A stretch of DNA of 39,920 nt from a virus. The DNA lies in IMG/VR virus record IMGVR_UViG_3300044616_001110, positions 1 through 39,920 of that record; one strand, 5' to 3'. Below are positions 1 to 7,921 of the stretch, in pieces. Below the pieces are notes generated by a model. The model was not told where the DNA came from, made no database searches, and saw only the letters and a program-made list of their open reading frames with translations. The position numbers were made by a program, and so were the translations under genes. Each line of letters begins with the position of its first letter. Position 1 is the stretch's first letter.

Positions 1-1
1 T

Positions 2-1408
2 AGACATCCTAAATGGGATATCTCTAAGATCCGTGCAGCTGGAGCTAGGCTCAAGACTTTTGGTGGTCGTGCTAGCGGACCTGCGCCTCTTGACAATCTT
101 TTCAAGTTCATCGTAAAGATTTTCTACAATGCACAAGGACGCAGACTGACTGCTCTTGAATGCCACGATGTTTGCTGTGCTATTGCAAATGCAGTTATCG
201 TTGGTGGTGTTCGTCGTTCTGCCATGATTTCGTTGAGCGATCTTGCTGATCGTGAGATGGCACTCTGCAAGAGCGGTGCATGGTGGGATCAGGCTGGTTT
301 CCGTTCGTATGCCAACAACTCTGCTGTTTATCGTGGTCGTCCTCCGATGGGTCAATTCCTTGAAGAGTGGACATCACTATACAATAGCCACAGTGGTGAA
401 CGTGGAATGATCAATCGCAAGGCACTACAGGAACAGGCTGCAAAGTCTGGCCGCGATCCAGACTGCGAGTATGGTACAAACCCATGCTCAGAGATTATTC
501 TAAAGCCATTTGAATTCTGCAATCTTTCTACAGTCGTAGTTCGTCAAGACGATACTGCTGCAACACTGAAGAAGAAGATTGAGATCGCTACAATCATCGG
601 TACTGTTCAATCTACCTTTACCAACTTCCCATACCTTCGTCCAGAGTGGAAGAAGAACTGCGAAGAGGAAAGACTGCTTGGCGTATCTATGACAGGTATT
701 TTTGACAACAAGCTTACCAGTGGTTTGGAAGGCAAGCCAAAGCTTGTTCGTCTTCTTGAGACTCTTCGTGATCATGCGACCGCGACCAATCTCAAGTGGG
801 CAGAGAAGTTGGGAATCAATCCTAGCAAGTCAGTTACTTGCGTGAAGCCTGAAGGCACTACATCGTGTTTGGTGGACTCTGCCTCGGGTCTGCATCCTCG
901 CTATGCGGATTATTATTACCGCAGAATTCGTCTGGACAAGAAAGATCCTCTGTACAATTTAATGAAGGATCAAGGCGTCCCGTGCGAGGATGATGTCATC
1001 AACCCAACTTCTACTGCCGTCTTTACGTTTGCGATGAAGGCTCCAAAGGGAACCATGACCACTGAGGAACTTCGCGCACTGGACCATCTTGATCTGTGGA
1101 AAACTTATCAAGAGCACTTCTGCCATCACAAGCCATCAATCACCGTCAACTACAAGGACTCTGAATTCCTTGAAGTCGGTAACTGGCTCTGGGAAAACTT
1201 TGATGTCGCAACAGGCATCTCGTTCCTTCCCGGTGGCGACAGCCACACCTATGCTCAGGCACCTTTTGAGCAGATTGATTCTGCAACCTATTCAGCACAT
1301 CCTAAGGTTAAAGTTAACTTTAAAGATCTGTCTAAATACGAGGCAGAAGACAATACTGAATCCGCAAAGGAGTTTGCCTGTAGTGCAGGTGGATGTCAGA
1401 TAGTCTGA
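2..1408 (+). CDS. nrdJ: Adenosylcobalamin-dependent (class II) ribonucleotide reductase, 3' part
   Basis: Reduces ribonucleotides to deoxyribonucleotides with coenzyme B12, supplying dNTPs for phage replication. The reading frame is open from base 2, so the gene starts upstream of the window; about 468 codons are visible. Seen: the motif VGGVRRSAMISL near codons 66-78; NPCSEI, where the Cys and the Glu two residues on match the thiyl-radical Cys408 and Glu410 of Lactobacillus RTPR; a second Cys eleven residues later (EFCNL) matching Cys419; GISFLPGGDSHTYAQAPFE; and a C-terminal CSAGGC tail matching the Cys-X4-Cys redox shuttle pair (Cys731/Cys736). All key residues of the visible part are present, so the enzyme looks functional. 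tRNA-Asn follows after 7 bases. The long internal ATG ORF starting at 224 is only the downstream part of this frame. Confidence 0.95.
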   Translation, partial: RHPKWDISKIRAAGARLKTFGGRASGPAPLDNLFKFIVKIFYNAQGRRLTALECHDVCCAIANAVIVGGVRRSAMISLSDLADREMALCKSGAWWDQAGFRSYANNSAVYRGRPPMGQFLEEWTSLYNSHSGERGMINRKALQEQAAKSGRDPDCEYGTNPCSEIILKPFEFCNLSTVVVRQDDTAATLKKKIEIATIIGTVQSTFTNFPYLRPEWKKNCEEERLLGVSMTGIFDNKLTSGLEGKPKLVRLLETLRDHATATNLKWAEKLGINPSKSVTCVKPEGTTSCLVDSASGLHPRYADYYYRRIRLDKKDPLYNLMKDQGVPCEDDVINPTSTAVFTFAMKAPKGTMTTEELRALDHLDLWKTYQEHFCHHKPSITVNYKDSEFLEVGNWLWENFDVATGISFLPGGDSHTYAQAPFEQIDSATYSAHPKVKVNFKDLSKYEAEDNTESAKEFACSAGGCQIV

Positions 1409-1415
1409 TTTACTT

Positions 1416-1488
1416 TCCTCTGTAGCTCAGCTGGTAGAGCAGAGAGCTGTTAACTCTCGGGTCACTGGTTCAAATCCAGTCGGAGGAG
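1416..1488 (+). tRNA. tRNA-Asn (GTT)
   Basis: Full cloverleaf: acceptor TCCTCTG/CGGAGGA, anticodon loop CTGTTAA (anticodon GTT), T-arm with TTCAAAT, discriminator G. The CCA end is only partly encoded (CA follows). It lies directly behind nrdJ and before a terminator, so it is probably processed from the nrdJ transcript. Confidence 0.95.
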
Positions 1489-1500
1489 CATAAAATAAAA

Positions 1501-1529
1501 AATTCCACCCCACAAGGGTGGAATTTTTA
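1501..1529 (+). terminator. Rho-independent terminator after nrdJ/tRNA-Asn
   Basis: Ten-base-pair stem AATTCCACCC / GGGTGGAATT with loop CACAA, followed by a T run. It ends the nrdJ-tRNA-Asn unit. Confidence 0.9.
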
Positions 1530-1537
1530 CATAAATA
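1530..1537 (+). promoter_or_regulatory. T4-type late promoter (CATAAATA)
   Basis: CATAAATA matches the late-promoter box seen before many genes in the window. A start six to seven bases downstream would begin transcription at about 1543, just before the outer stem of the structured RNA and ahead of the RuvC-like gene. Confidence 0.6.
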
Positions 1538-1542
1538 TTTTA

Positions 1543-1628
1543 GGCAGAGGTGGTGGGTATTCCACGCAGTCCTTTTGGGATGTTCGAAGTATATTTCATC
1601 AGACTGCTAAGGAACCACCACTTCTGAC
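1543..1628 (+). ncRNA. Structured RNA between a late promoter and the RuvC-like gene
   Basis: An outer 12-bp stem pairs 1545-1556 (CAGAGGTGGTGG) with 1615-1626 (CCACCACTTCTG), with one G-T wobble. Inside it GCAGTC (1566-1571) pairs with GACTGC (1602-1607), and within that GATG (1579-1582) with CATC (1597-1600). No ORF explains the segment. It may be a free small RNA or the 5' leader of the resolvase mRNA. Not recognised as a known family. Confidence 0.6.
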
Positions 1629-1644
1629 CAAGGTATAGATATAT

Positions 1645-2205
1645 ATGTTCCATATGTTAATAGGCATAGATTACTCTATAACCTGCCCCTGCCTCTGCCT
1701 CTATGATGAGCGTAGAGAATTTAAATTTGAAAATTGTTTCTTTTATTATCTGACAAATACCAAAAAATATGCTGATAAAATTGCTCCAAATATTACTGGG
1801 GAATCTTTTCAGGAATATGTTCTGGATGTTGATAGGTTTGACACCATATCGGAATGGGCTTCAAATCTTTGTATAGGGGCTGCAGATATAGCCGTAGAAG
1901 GGTATTCATTTGGTTCCAAAGGCCGGGTATTTAATCTGGCTGAGAATATGGGAATCCTAAAGCATAAGCTCTATAAGCTTGCCATTCCAGTGACCATCAT
2001 TGAGCCATCCAGAGTAAAGAAATGCGCCACGGGCAAAGGTAATGCTGACAAACAGGCAATGTACGAAGCCTTCACAAAAGAAACAAAGACCGATCTTTTG
2101 TCGGTCTTTGATCAGAAAACTTTGAGTAATCCGGTTACGGATGTTATCGATAGTTATTATATTTTGAAGGCGATGTTACCTAACATAACGCCCCCCATTC
2201 ATTGA
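1645..2205 (+). CDS. RuvC-like Holliday junction resolvase
   Basis: A 186-aa RNase H-fold endonuclease expected to cut Holliday junctions or branched replication DNA before packaging. Seen: first acidic strand IGIDYS (Asp near residue 9), second acidic motif VEGYSFG (Glu near 86), then SRVKKCATGKGNADKQAMYEAF, typical of RuvC helix/loop regions, and the C-terminal pair VTDVIDSYY carrying two aspartates. Length fits RuvC (about 160-190 aa). The start is uncertain: ATG 1645 has AAGG about 11 bases upstream; a second in-frame ATG at 1654 (MLIGIDYS) would also fit the family. The 3' end overlaps the convergent FmdB-type gene by 30 bases. Late expression is suggested by the upstream CATAAATA. Confidence 0.85.
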   Translation: MFHMLIGIDYSITCPCLCLYDERREFKFENCFFYYLTNTKKYADKIAPNITGESFQEYVLDVDRFDTISEWASNLCIGAADIAVEGYSFGSKGRVFNLAENMGILKHKLYKLAIPVTIIEPSRVKKCATGKGNADKQAMYEAFTKETKTDLLSVFDQKTLSNPVTDVIDSYYILKAMLPNITPPIH

Positions 2206-2475
2206 TGAAGAATAGTTAAGTTTATCGTGGAATCTTTTTGGAACATTTGACTTAACTCTATCCATTACCTCTTTCCAAGCGCCACCATTTACTTTGGTTG
2301 GTGAAAGAGTAGTATCCATTGCGATAGAATTTTTTTGTTCCGACCAATCTTTTTTTACTTTTTTCTTTTTGCAATTTGGACACTTTTCCGTTAATGGAGT
2401 GTCAGATTCGCTCATTTTTAAAAATAACTCAAAACAATGGTCACAAGAATCACATTTAAATGAATAATTCGGCAT
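2176..2475 (-). CDS. FmdB-family zinc-ribbon protein
   Basis: A 99-aa protein beginning MPNYSFKCDSCDHCFE, with a second cysteine pair in EKCPNCKKK. This is the N-terminal zinc ribbon of the FmdB family (putative regulatory protein), whose biochemical role is not established. The rest is polar and basic. It starts one base after the stop of the HNH gene, with AGGAAA about ten bases upstream, so the two form an operon. Its 3' end overlaps the resolvase gene tail to tail. Confidence 0.75.
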   Translation of the reverse strand: MPNYSFKCDSCDHCFELFLKMSESDTPLTEKCPNCKKKKVKKDWSEQKNSIAMDTTLSPTKVNGGAWKEVMDRVKSNVPKRFHDKLNYSSSMNGGRYVR

Positions 2476-2476
2476 A

Positions 2477-2962
2477 TTAAGGTTTCCTAAAACTAATTAG
2501 CATCTGGTCAAACAAAAATCCATAAGAAGGTTCTTTTGGTTTTGACTTAAGTTGCATTTTTGCTTCTTTTAGGCTTTTGTTTCCTTTAAAAAGATTGCAA
2601 TCTTTGCATGCCGTCACAAGATTGACCCAATTGGACGCTCCACCTTTGGATTTTGGAATAATATGATCCAAAGTAGCAGTTTTATCACATAAGTCAATAC
2701 CACAGTATTGACAGCAATAGTTGTCTCTTCTAAGTATATTTTTTCTATTTGCGCTAGCCCTTTTATAGGGCAATTTTACGTAATATTTTAATATTAAAAT
2801 CTTTGGAATTTTAATAATTTTTGATATTGATGCTATCTCGTAGCATTCTTGTGAATCGTCTATCCAAACTTTATTTTTAGCAACTAGCTTAAAAGCTTTA
2901 GAGATAGTGATAATATTGAGCGGTGTACTATCTTGATTTAGCAAGAGAACCTGCTTTTTCAT
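2477..2962 (-). CDS. HNH endonuclease
   Basis: A 161-aa nuclease. The HNH core is near residues 100-145: CQYCG, then LDHIIPKSKGG, NLVTACKDCN and an N-K tail, giving the His/Asn metal site and two CxxC zinc knuckles. The N-terminus VLLLNQDSTPLN is typical of the family. I chose ATG 2962 rather than the farther ATG at 3004, because a minus-strand CATAAATA late box (2973-2980) and AAAAGG lie just before it, and the 3004 start would overlap the divergent gene. It could be a free-standing homing-type nuclease or a DNA-processing factor. Confidence 0.85.
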   Translation of the reverse strand: MKKQVLLLNQDSTPLNIITISKAFKLVAKNKVWIDDSQECYEIASISKIIKIPKILILKYYVKLPYKRASANRKNILRRDNYCCQYCGIDLCDKTATLDHIIPKSKGGASNWVNLVTACKDCNLFKGNKSLKEAKMQLKSKPKEPSYGFLFDQMLISFRKP

Positions 2963-2972
2963 ACCTTTTAAG

Positions 2973-2980
2973 TATTTATG
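2973..2980 (-). promoter_or_regulatory. Late promoter for HNH gene (CATAAATA)
   Basis: CATAAATA on the minus strand, ten bases before ATG 2962. It lies five bases from the divergent plus-strand CTAAATA and fixes the HNH start. Confidence 0.6.
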
Positions 2981-2985
2981 AAAAT

Positions 2986-2992
2986 CTAAATA
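2986..2992 (+). promoter_or_regulatory. Late promoter (CTAAATA)
   Basis: CTAAATA ends ten bases before ATG 3003 and is divergent to the HNH late box. Confidence 0.6.
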
Positions 2993-3002
2993 TTTTACAG
3001 CC

Positions 3003-4358
3003 ATGGATAAAAAACAAGATAGACAATTTTATTGGGAAGTTAAGGATTTTATGTCCTCAAAGAAGAAAATTAACGAAAATGTTAATAAACCTTCTAGAGT
3101 TGTTGATAGTGTAAAAACTATCTTAGAACAGAATAAGCCTTATAAACAATCAACGAACGGTAGTAATTCTAACACCGTTAATACCATTCGTCAAGCATTA
3201 GATCAAATTCAAAATAATGAAAAAAGATTTAAGCCAGAATGCAAAGCTTTTACTAAGAATATGGATACCAATCCATTCAGATCATTAAATGAAGGTTGGT
3301 GGGATGATTTGGTGGGCGGATTGACAGCTAAAGCCAAAGATTTTTTACCTCCGTCTAAAACGATGTCTGGTGAGCAATCACAAGAAAGAGCAAGACAAAA
3401 TAAAATTCGTTCTGCTATGGCACGTAGTCAAGATCAATTTGATCTTGAACAATCTGCAGGTGGAAGTGGTCTGACTTCAGCTGACCTAGAAAAAGAAATT
3501 GAAAACCAAGTTACTAAGCCCGGTGTTCCACTTACAGCAGAACAAATGAGAATGCGTGAATTGTCTGGTAAACTAAAAAGAGAAGAAGGTCTCAATCAAA
3601 TTGCTGCAGATGAAGCAGAACGTAGAGAAGTTGGTGCCCCAGATGTTGTAACAACAGGTTCTGGAAGACAATATAGTCCAAAACCATCTTGGGTACCCGA
3701 TTCACAAATAGCTTCTCCAGAAGAAACACAAGCAGCTGCAGCCGAAGAAACACCAGCAGCACCAACTCCTGTTTCAGAGCCAGCTCAGACTTCTGGTGAT
3801 CAAACATTTGTTGGTAAAGACATAACTCAACAAACTCCGGATCAAATAGCTGCAATGAACGATCCAAATAGAGGCGGTCAAAGCGGAATCTTTGGCGACA
3901 AACCAACAAAACCCAATCAAGCACCATCAGACCAAGATAAACAAAAGTATATTGAGGGAAGAAAATCTTATTGGGCAAATAGAAATCAACAAAGAAGACA
4001 AGAGGCCGAGGAAAGACTTGTTAGAATGGGTCAGATTGATATGTCTAAACAATCTGCCAGTGGCAGAGGAACAATCGCAGTCAATAGACTAAGAGCTCAA
4101 AGAGAACTACAAGGCTCAAAAGATATGTCTGATGAGAAGATTGCAGGAATGGCTCAAAGAGAAGCTGAAATTAAATTTAGAACTCCAGAACAAAAAGCAG
4201 CCAAAGACGCAGAAAATCGTTCAGTTGTTGCAGATCTAGCTAAAAGAGCTGATGAAGTTAGAAGAAAAGAAGCTGAAACAAAGATGGCAAGCCAATCACA
4301 AACTGGCACAAAAACACAATCTACATCACAAACAGCTCCAAAAACTTATAGGATTTAA
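3003..4358 (+). CDS. Low-complexity late protein, probable virion component
   Basis: A 451-aa protein, not recognised by homology. It is rich in Gln, Glu, Ala, Lys and Arg, with long segments predicted to be disordered or charged helix (roughly residues 110-440), including an Ala/Glu/Pro stretch near 240-265. Near residue 100 is a short aromatic patch (EGWWDDLVGG). No catalytic motif is visible. It opens a three-gene run with 4361 and 5491 (gaps of 2 bases and a TAATG overlap), all behind a CTAAATA late box, so a structural or internal head role is inferred. Confidence 0.75.
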   Translation: MDKKQDRQFYWEVKDFMSSKKKINENVNKPSRVVDSVKTILEQNKPYKQSTNGSNSNTVNTIRQALDQIQNNEKRFKPECKAFTKNMDTNPFRSLNEGWWDDLVGGLTAKAKDFLPPSKTMSGEQSQERARQNKIRSAMARSQDQFDLEQSAGGSGLTSADLEKEIENQVTKPGVPLTAEQMRMRELSGKLKREEGLNQIAADEAERREVGAPDVVTTGSGRQYSPKPSWVPDSQIASPEETQAAAAEETPAAPTPVSEPAQTSGDQTFVGKDITQQTPDQIAAMNDPNRGGQSGIFGDKPTKPNQAPSDQDKQKYIEGRKSYWANRNQQRRQEAEERLVRMGQIDMSKQSASGRGTIAVNRLRAQRELQGSKDMSDEKIAGMAQREAEIKFRTPEQKAAKDAENRSVVADLAKRADEVRRKEAETKMASQSQTGTKTQSTSQTAPKTYRI

Positions 4359-4360
4359 TC

Positions 4361-5490
4361 ATGGACCAAATAACTAAACTTTATTACAATAAAGCAATTT
4401 CTTTACAAGAAAAATATGAAAAGCTTTCTTCTTTATATACAATTCTAAGTGAAGATATAAGTGGAATGAGCGACGAACAAATTGAAGCATGGGTGTCTGG
4501 AAATGCACAAAATCCAGAACAGGCTGCTGCTATGCGTGAAACTCTTAGAAATAAAAGAGAAAAAGCAAGACAAGCTAAAGGTCAAACAAAAACAGAACCA
4601 AAAGCAGAACCAGCTTCAAAACCTGAACCAAAAGCAGAACCAAAACCCGAACCTAAGCCACAAGCAAAACCAGAACCAAAAGCAGAACCAAAACCAACTC
4701 CAAAATCTGCACCAAATCCATCAGCAGGAAGAGCTCCGAGACCAAGTGAAGCTGGCTTTGATGATTATATAAAGCAAAAAGCAGAAGAAATGAGAAAAGC
4801 TGCGCAAGGTAAACAACAAGCGGAAGCCGAAGCAGCTAGACAGGCTGCAGCCGCTAAGAAATCTGCTCCCCCTACTGCTGGATCCGCAAAAGTAACACCA
4901 TCATCTGGTAAACCATCCGTAGGACAAAAATCGATTAATATGGCCAAAGGATTAGGAAGAGGTCTTGCAGGATTTGGCGCAGGAATGGTAGGTTATGAAG
5001 TTGGAAGAGGAATTTCGGATACAGCAATGGATGTTGCTGGTGTTGAAAATCAAGTTGCAAGAGATATTTCTGGTGAAGCTGTAGGTGGTGCAGGCTTTGG
5101 TACAGCTGCTGCTGCAGCAGGAACTGCTCTTAAAGGTGGTGGTCTTATTGGTCTAAAGGCTGCTGGCGTAGCTGCAGGAACAGGAGCATTAGCTGGATTG
5201 GCTGCTTATGGTGGCTATAAAGCTGGTGAAGCAATTTCTAATATAGAAGTAGATGAAAAGGGAACCACGGTTTCTGATGTTGCGGGTAAAGGAATTTATG
5301 ACATCTACGGAAAGATGACAGGAAAAGGAACATCTGCAGAACAGTTAAATACAAAGGCTACCGGAGTTGCTGGTGGTAACCAAGCCAAAATGGCTCAAAA
5401 TGCTGCAGATGAATCTGAAGAAGAAGCTCAGAAGAAAGCAGATATGGAAGAGAGAATTGCCAGAGCAGCTAGCCGCCGCAAGGGAATGTA

Positions 5491-5491
<1 letters not shown>
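4361..5491 (+). CDS. Late protein with KPEPKAEP repeats and Gly/Ala-rich hydrophobic helices
   Basis: A 376-aa protein of unknown function. Residues about 75-130 hold Lys-Pro-Glu-Pro-type repeats; residues about 195-300 contain glycine/alanine-rich hydrophobic stretches (GLAGFGAGMVGYEVG, GAGFGTAAAAAGTAL, GVAAGTGALAGLAAYGG) that could be membrane-active or tightly packed helices. The charged C-terminus is coiled-coil-like. It starts 2 bases after the previous stop and ends in a TAATG overlap with the next gene, so translation is probably coupled. An injected or inner-virion protein is possible. Confidence 0.7.
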
Positions 5492-6612
<1,121 letters not shown>

Positions 6613-6623
6613 TTCTGGCATTG

Positions 6624-6630
6624 TTAAATA
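6624..6630 (+). promoter_or_regulatory. Possible late promoter (TTAAATA)
   Basis: TTAAATA lies 26 bases before ATG 6657, leaving room for a leader with AAGGTG. A weaker match than the others. Confidence 0.4.
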
Positions 6631-6656
6631 TATGTGTTATTATAAGGTGAATTATC

Positions 6657-7331
6657 ATGTCGTTATCTAATTTTAAGAAGTTTACTCATAATCCTACTAT
6701 ATTAAATGGTTCTTTGAAAGAAGTAACCGTAGACGGTAAACGATTTTATGAGACTCCTGAAGGAACTTTTCCCAGCGTCACTACCGTAGTTGGTTTTGAA
6801 AAACAAAAGTTTTTTGCAAATTGGCGAGCCAAAAATCCAGAAGAAAGCAAGAGAGTAACATCTCGCGGAACTAAATTTCACTCGCTTCTTGAAAATTACA
6901 TAAACAATGAAGAAATAAACATGGATGAAGTTCACTCCATGCAAAAATCTTTATTTGCATTAGCAAAGCCAGAAATAGACAAGATAGACAATATTATTGC
7001 TATTGAAACCCCTCTATGGTCAAAAACTTTAGGGTTAGCCGGAAGAACGGATTGCATTGCAGAATATGATGGGAAATTGTCTATCATAGATTTTAAAGCA
7101 AGTACTAAAGAAAAAAGAAAACAAGATATTGATAATTACTTTGCACAGGCCACGGCATATGCATTGATGTTTCAAGAAAGAACAGGAATAATTGTAGAAA
7201 ACTTTGCAATAATAATTGCATGCGAAGATGGTATTCTTCAGGTGTTTCAAGGTAAGCCTTTGCATTACGTGAAACATCTTTTTAATTTGATAAAAAAATA
7301 TAGAGAATTAAATGCATTACCAACAGAATAA
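6657..7331 (+). CDS. RecB/Cas4-like PD-(D/E)XK exonuclease
   Basis: A 224-aa nuclease. Seen in order: a histidine motif GTKFHSLLE near residue 72; LAGRTDCIAEYDGK near 127, where the Asp is the first metal ligand; LSIIDFKAS near 142, giving the D-x-K catalytic pair; and QATAYALMFQ near 164, the motif IV Gln/Tyr helix. This is the standard order for phage RecB-like exonucleases used in recombination and end processing. AAGGTG 8-9 bases upstream of the ATG serves as ribosome binding site. The next gene starts inside its 3' end (20-base overlap). Confidence 0.85.
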   Translation: MSLSNFKKFTHNPTILNGSLKEVTVDGKRFYETPEGTFPSVTTVVGFEKQKFFANWRAKNPEESKRVTSRGTKFHSLLENYINNEEINMDEVHSMQKSLFALAKPEIDKIDNIIAIETPLWSKTLGLAGRTDCIAEYDGKLSIIDFKASTKEKRKQDIDNYFAQATAYALMFQERTGIIVENFAIIIACEDGILQVFQGKPLHYVKHLFNLIKKYRELNALPTE

Positions 7332-7911
7332 AACTCTAGAAGAAACAGTAAACAGTAGGGGAACAAAGCTCTGGCAGCAAATGAATGACAATTCAAAAGC
7401 TGCAAAATTTAGAGCTTTGTTTGTCCAACAAAATGGTGGTTTCTTCAAGCAAGATGGAAGATATTGGAAATGGACTAGTCCTGTTGACGAAAAGAATGGA
7501 TATTGGCTAAAACGAGCCGACAGTGGTGAAAAAGTATTCTTTGAGAATATGACGGAATTTGGAAAACAAAATGGCCTCACTGCAGTAAAAATATGTGAAC
7601 TTTTAAATGGTAAACGAAAGACCTATAAAGGCTGGACTGCTGTTGAAATACGTCCTGTAAAAGAAACTACTGGTAGTCATTTAAAAGAAAAGAAAGAAAA
7701 GAATAAAAAAATTGCAATAACCAATGCAGTAACACTAGTTGATATTAATACTAATGAAATTTTGCAAATTCCAAATTTAAGTGAATTTGCCAGAGTAAAC
7801 AATTTGGATTATGCAAATCTCAGAAAAGTAGCCGTAGGTAAAGCCAAAACTTATAAAAATTTAAAGCTATATAATCCTTTAGAAAAATATAATGAATCTT
7901 CTGAAGGCTAA
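7312..7911 (+). CDS. Homing-endonuclease-type DNA-binding protein without a nuclease domain
   Basis: A 199-aa basic protein. Two helix-turn-helix-like modules of the intron-encoded-nuclease repeat/NUMOD type are visible: near residues 90-120 (FENMTEFGKQNGLTAVKICE, then NGKRKTYKGW) and near 155-190 (NLSEFARVNNLDYANLRKVA, then GKAKTYKN). The N-terminal part contains FFKQDGRYWKW. No HNH, GIY-YIG or LAGLIDADG motif is seen, so this is a binding module alone, perhaps a repurposed or decayed homing nuclease. The start at 7312 overlaps the exonuclease gene; an internal ATG at 7381 is an alternative. Confidence 0.65.
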   Translation: MHYQQNKTLEETVNSRGTKLWQQMNDNSKAAKFRALFVQQNGGFFKQDGRYWKWTSPVDEKNGYWLKRADSGEKVFFENMTEFGKQNGLTAVKICELLNGKRKTYKGWTAVEIRPVKETTGSHLKEKKEKNKKIAITNAVTLVDINTNEILQIPNLSEFARVNNLDYANLRKVAVGKAKTYKNLKLYNPLEKYNESSEG

Positions 7912-7914
7912 ATA
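7908..7914 (+). promoter_or_regulatory. Late promoter (CTAAATA)
   Basis: CTAAATA overlaps the stop of the previous gene and ends seven bases before ATG 7922, so a near-leaderless mRNA is expected. Confidence 0.6.
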
Positions 7915-7921
7915 ATTTGAG

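Noticed and set aside
2963-3004. Start of the HNH gene at ATG 3004
   Set aside because: Would overlap the divergent gene start; late box and AAAAGG support ATG 2962.
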